A model generated the notes under the pieces. The model saw only the letters and a program-made list of their open reading frames with translations. It searched no databases and had not been told where the DNA came from. A program made the translations under genes and the position numbers. 64,000 nt of DNA from Nostoc sp. FACHB-892. Lineage in GTDB: Bacteria > Cyanobacteriota > Cyanobacteriia > Cyanobacteriales > Nostocaceae. This document shows positions 63,139-64,000 of this stretch, in pieces. Each line of letters begins with the position of its first letter. Position 1 is the first letter of the stretch. Location: the NCBI RefSeq assembly GCF_014698795.1, contig NZ_JACJTR010000030.1, positions 29,320 through 93,319 of the forward strand, written 5' to 3'.

Positions 63139-63444
63139 AAAAGGCATGGGGAAATAGTACTATGAATCAAACAATATCTGATAAAGTCCGTTGGACAATC
63201 TCTAAAACTGCTCGCAACTTTGCTGGTTGATGACGAAATTATATCACCACTGTTACTAAGTTTCGGCGTTCGAGTTCAGTGTTTTTTTGGATAATTCTGG
63301 TGATCACCGATCAAAAAATAGTAAAGGTAATCATACACATCACAAAATGAACTTGATCAACATAGAGATAAAAGGATCAAATTACAAATTGAAAAATTTA
63401 TTAGGAAACTGACAGAAAATAGTTCGGGTGCATTAGTTTTTAAA
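63139..63444. other. Decayed intergenic region
   Basis: 306 bases. It contains an apparent N-terminal scrap of a Uma2-like gene (63162-63230). The remaining sequence shows no family. Frames are open upstream of the 63445 GTG back to 63331, with no conventional start codon. Confidence 0.45.
63162..63230 (+). pseudogene. Possible 5' fragment of a Uma2-like gene
   Basis: ATG at 63162 reads M-N-Q-T-I-S-D-K-V-R-W-T-I-S and stops at 63228. Openings of the type DKVRWT are common in cyanobacterial Uma2 proteins (usually followed by a LELLPDN-type sequence, which is absent here). Only about 14 residues support it. Confidence 0.3.
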
Positions 63445-63708
63445 GTGAGTAGAATTCCTTGTACTGGAGAAATAATTCAACTCTGTACTCCAGATTGGGG
63501 AACAGAATTTTTTAGGGTAACTGGAGTGATCCACTATACTTTCCCCAGTTCGTGTAGTTCATGGGGGTGTATTACTGTTGAGCCTTGTAATTTGTTTTCA
63601 CCACTGTCTGATGAGGATGAATATCTTGAAGTTGTGGATGAGGATGAAGATTTTGAAGTTGTAGATGAATTCGATCTTGAGGACGGTAGTTTGCCAAGTC
63701 CAAGTTAA
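63445..63708 (+). CDS. Small protein with acidic repeats, perhaps 5' part of a broken gene
   Basis: An 87-aa frame from GTG. The first 50 residues (VSRIPCTGEIIQLCTPDWGTEFFRVTGVIHYTFPSSCSSWGCITVEPCN) look like a compact Cys-containing beta domain. Then follow acidic near-repeats EDEYLEVVDED, EDFEVVDEFDLEDG. The stop codon TAA (63706-63708) is followed in the same frame by 55 codons of winged-helix-like sequence, so it may be a nonsense mutation in one longer gene. Alternatively it is a complete small gene. No homologue is recognised. Confidence 0.5.
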   Translation: MSRIPCTGEIIQLCTPDWGTEFFRVTGVIHYTFPSSCSSWGCITVEPCNLFSPLSDEDEYLEVVDEDEDFEVVDEFDLEDGSLPSPS

Positions 63709-63876
63709 CGTCGTTATTTTAGACGAATACCTCGTGGAATTTGCACTCCTGAAGAAGCTTACAAACTTCCAATATTAAAAGCTCTCGGCGAGTTAGGTGG
63801 TTCAGCCAGAACCAAGGATGCACTAGCGCTAGTTAAAAAATTGATGAAAGGAGTTTTAAATAAAACAGATTATTAG
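63709..63876 (+). pseudogene. Truncated Mrr-N-like winged-helix domain
   Basis: In the frame directly after the TAA, codons read RRYFRRIPRGICTPEEAYKL, then PILKALGELGGSARTKDALALV and KKLMKGVLNKTDY, then TAG at 63874. The pattern TPEE-x-Y-x-x-P-I-L-x-A-L-x-E-L-G-G-S-A followed by V-x-x-x-M-x-x-x-L-N resembles the N-terminal winged helix of Mrr-like restriction proteins and related DNA-binding proteins. It breaks off where such domains continue, exactly at a GGACTTACGCA sequence, so an insertion or deletion has probably truncated it. Confidence 0.6.
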
Positions 63877-64000
63877 GACTTACGCATTGACAGAATAACA
63901 AAATAATGAATTCATAAATAAGGGTCGTCTACTTTCCAGGTATCGGACAATTAGAAAAATTACTAAACCATCGACAGGACAATGCAATCTAGACCTCTAC
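63875..64000. mobile_element. Possible terminus of an insertion sequence or MITE (partial, runs off the window)
   Basis: AGGACTTACGCATTGACA starts at the break in the winged-helix frame. Termini beginning GGACTTACGCA are, to my recollection, common on insertion sequences and small non-autonomous elements in filamentous cyanobacteria. No transposase or matching opposite end is inside the window. Confidence 0.35.

Noticed and set aside
1..64000. tRNA or rRNA genes
   Set aside because: I looked for T-loop (GGTTCGAATCC-like) and conserved rRNA stretches on both strands and found none; a covariance search could still reveal a divergent tRNA.

Overview
The window is chromosomal DNA from a filamentous, Nostoc/Anabaena-like cyanobacterium. 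The evidence is the many GCGATCGC (HIP1) octamers (for example 922-929, 2726-2733 and an overlapping pair at 49938-49951), the intergenic short tandemly repeated (STRR) heptamers, and gene families largely confined to cyanobacteria: DUF3038/DUF4335, Ycf35/DUF2997 with a companion ferredoxin, a HpsJ-like hormogonium polysaccharide protein, a LabA-like NYN protein and Uma2 proteins. No rRNA, tRNA or CRISPR array was recognised.

Layout. 1-8.5 kb: the end of a HpsJ-like gene, a family 2 glycosyltransferase, a DUF502 membrane protein, nusB, ftsY, a 1.5-kb non-coding stretch with stacked hairpins, and an RsbU-type phosphatase. 9-16.4 kb: a 13-repeat ankyrin protein, DUF4079 and DUF1997 proteins, an atypical SDR, a secreted lysozyme-like protein that appears to start at CTG, menH, a CPBP protease and an InrS/CsoR-type metal sensor. 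16.5-25 kb: lptC translationally coupled to a LabA-like gene, metG, a plsC-like acyltransferase followed by an alpha/beta hydrolase (the two halves of plant phytyl-ester-synthase-like enzymes), a MazEF-like pair, an EcsC-like protein and a cupin. 25-35 kb: pepA, then the lipid block plsX-fabH-fabD-plsC, an AI-2E-type permease, DUF2288, and an NfeD-like/flotillin operon. 35-44.7 kb: mutS2, a Uma2 gene broken by one stop codon, a PEP-CTERM protein, an orphan ModA-like binding protein, DUF3038, DUF4335 and YiaA/B. 44.8-50.9 kb: the DUF2997-ycf35-ferredoxin operon, then a two-gene accessory module (sigma-like HTH protein plus MORC/GHKL ATPase), a saccharopine-dehydrogenase-like oxidoreductase and an unknown gene. 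51-64 kb: pilB-pilT-pilC, grpE-dnaK-dnaJ with overlapping tusA-like and rsgA genes, a Uma2 gene, and a decayed edge holding an Mrr-N-like winged helix cut by what looks like a mobile-element end.

Most of the window is conserved housekeeping. The most unusual points are: (i) low-complexity heptamer repeats that have entered or abut genes. They give in-frame insertions in mutS2 and rsgA, supply the start codons of fabD and a hydrolase, and carry the stop codons of pepA and plsX; (ii) the HTH + GHKL ATPase pair, a candidate uncharacterised conflict or regulatory module; (iii) three non-coding regions with runs of perfect hairpins (5901-6081, 43985-44230, 59374-59460); and (iv) the split phytyl-ester-synthase-like gene pair.
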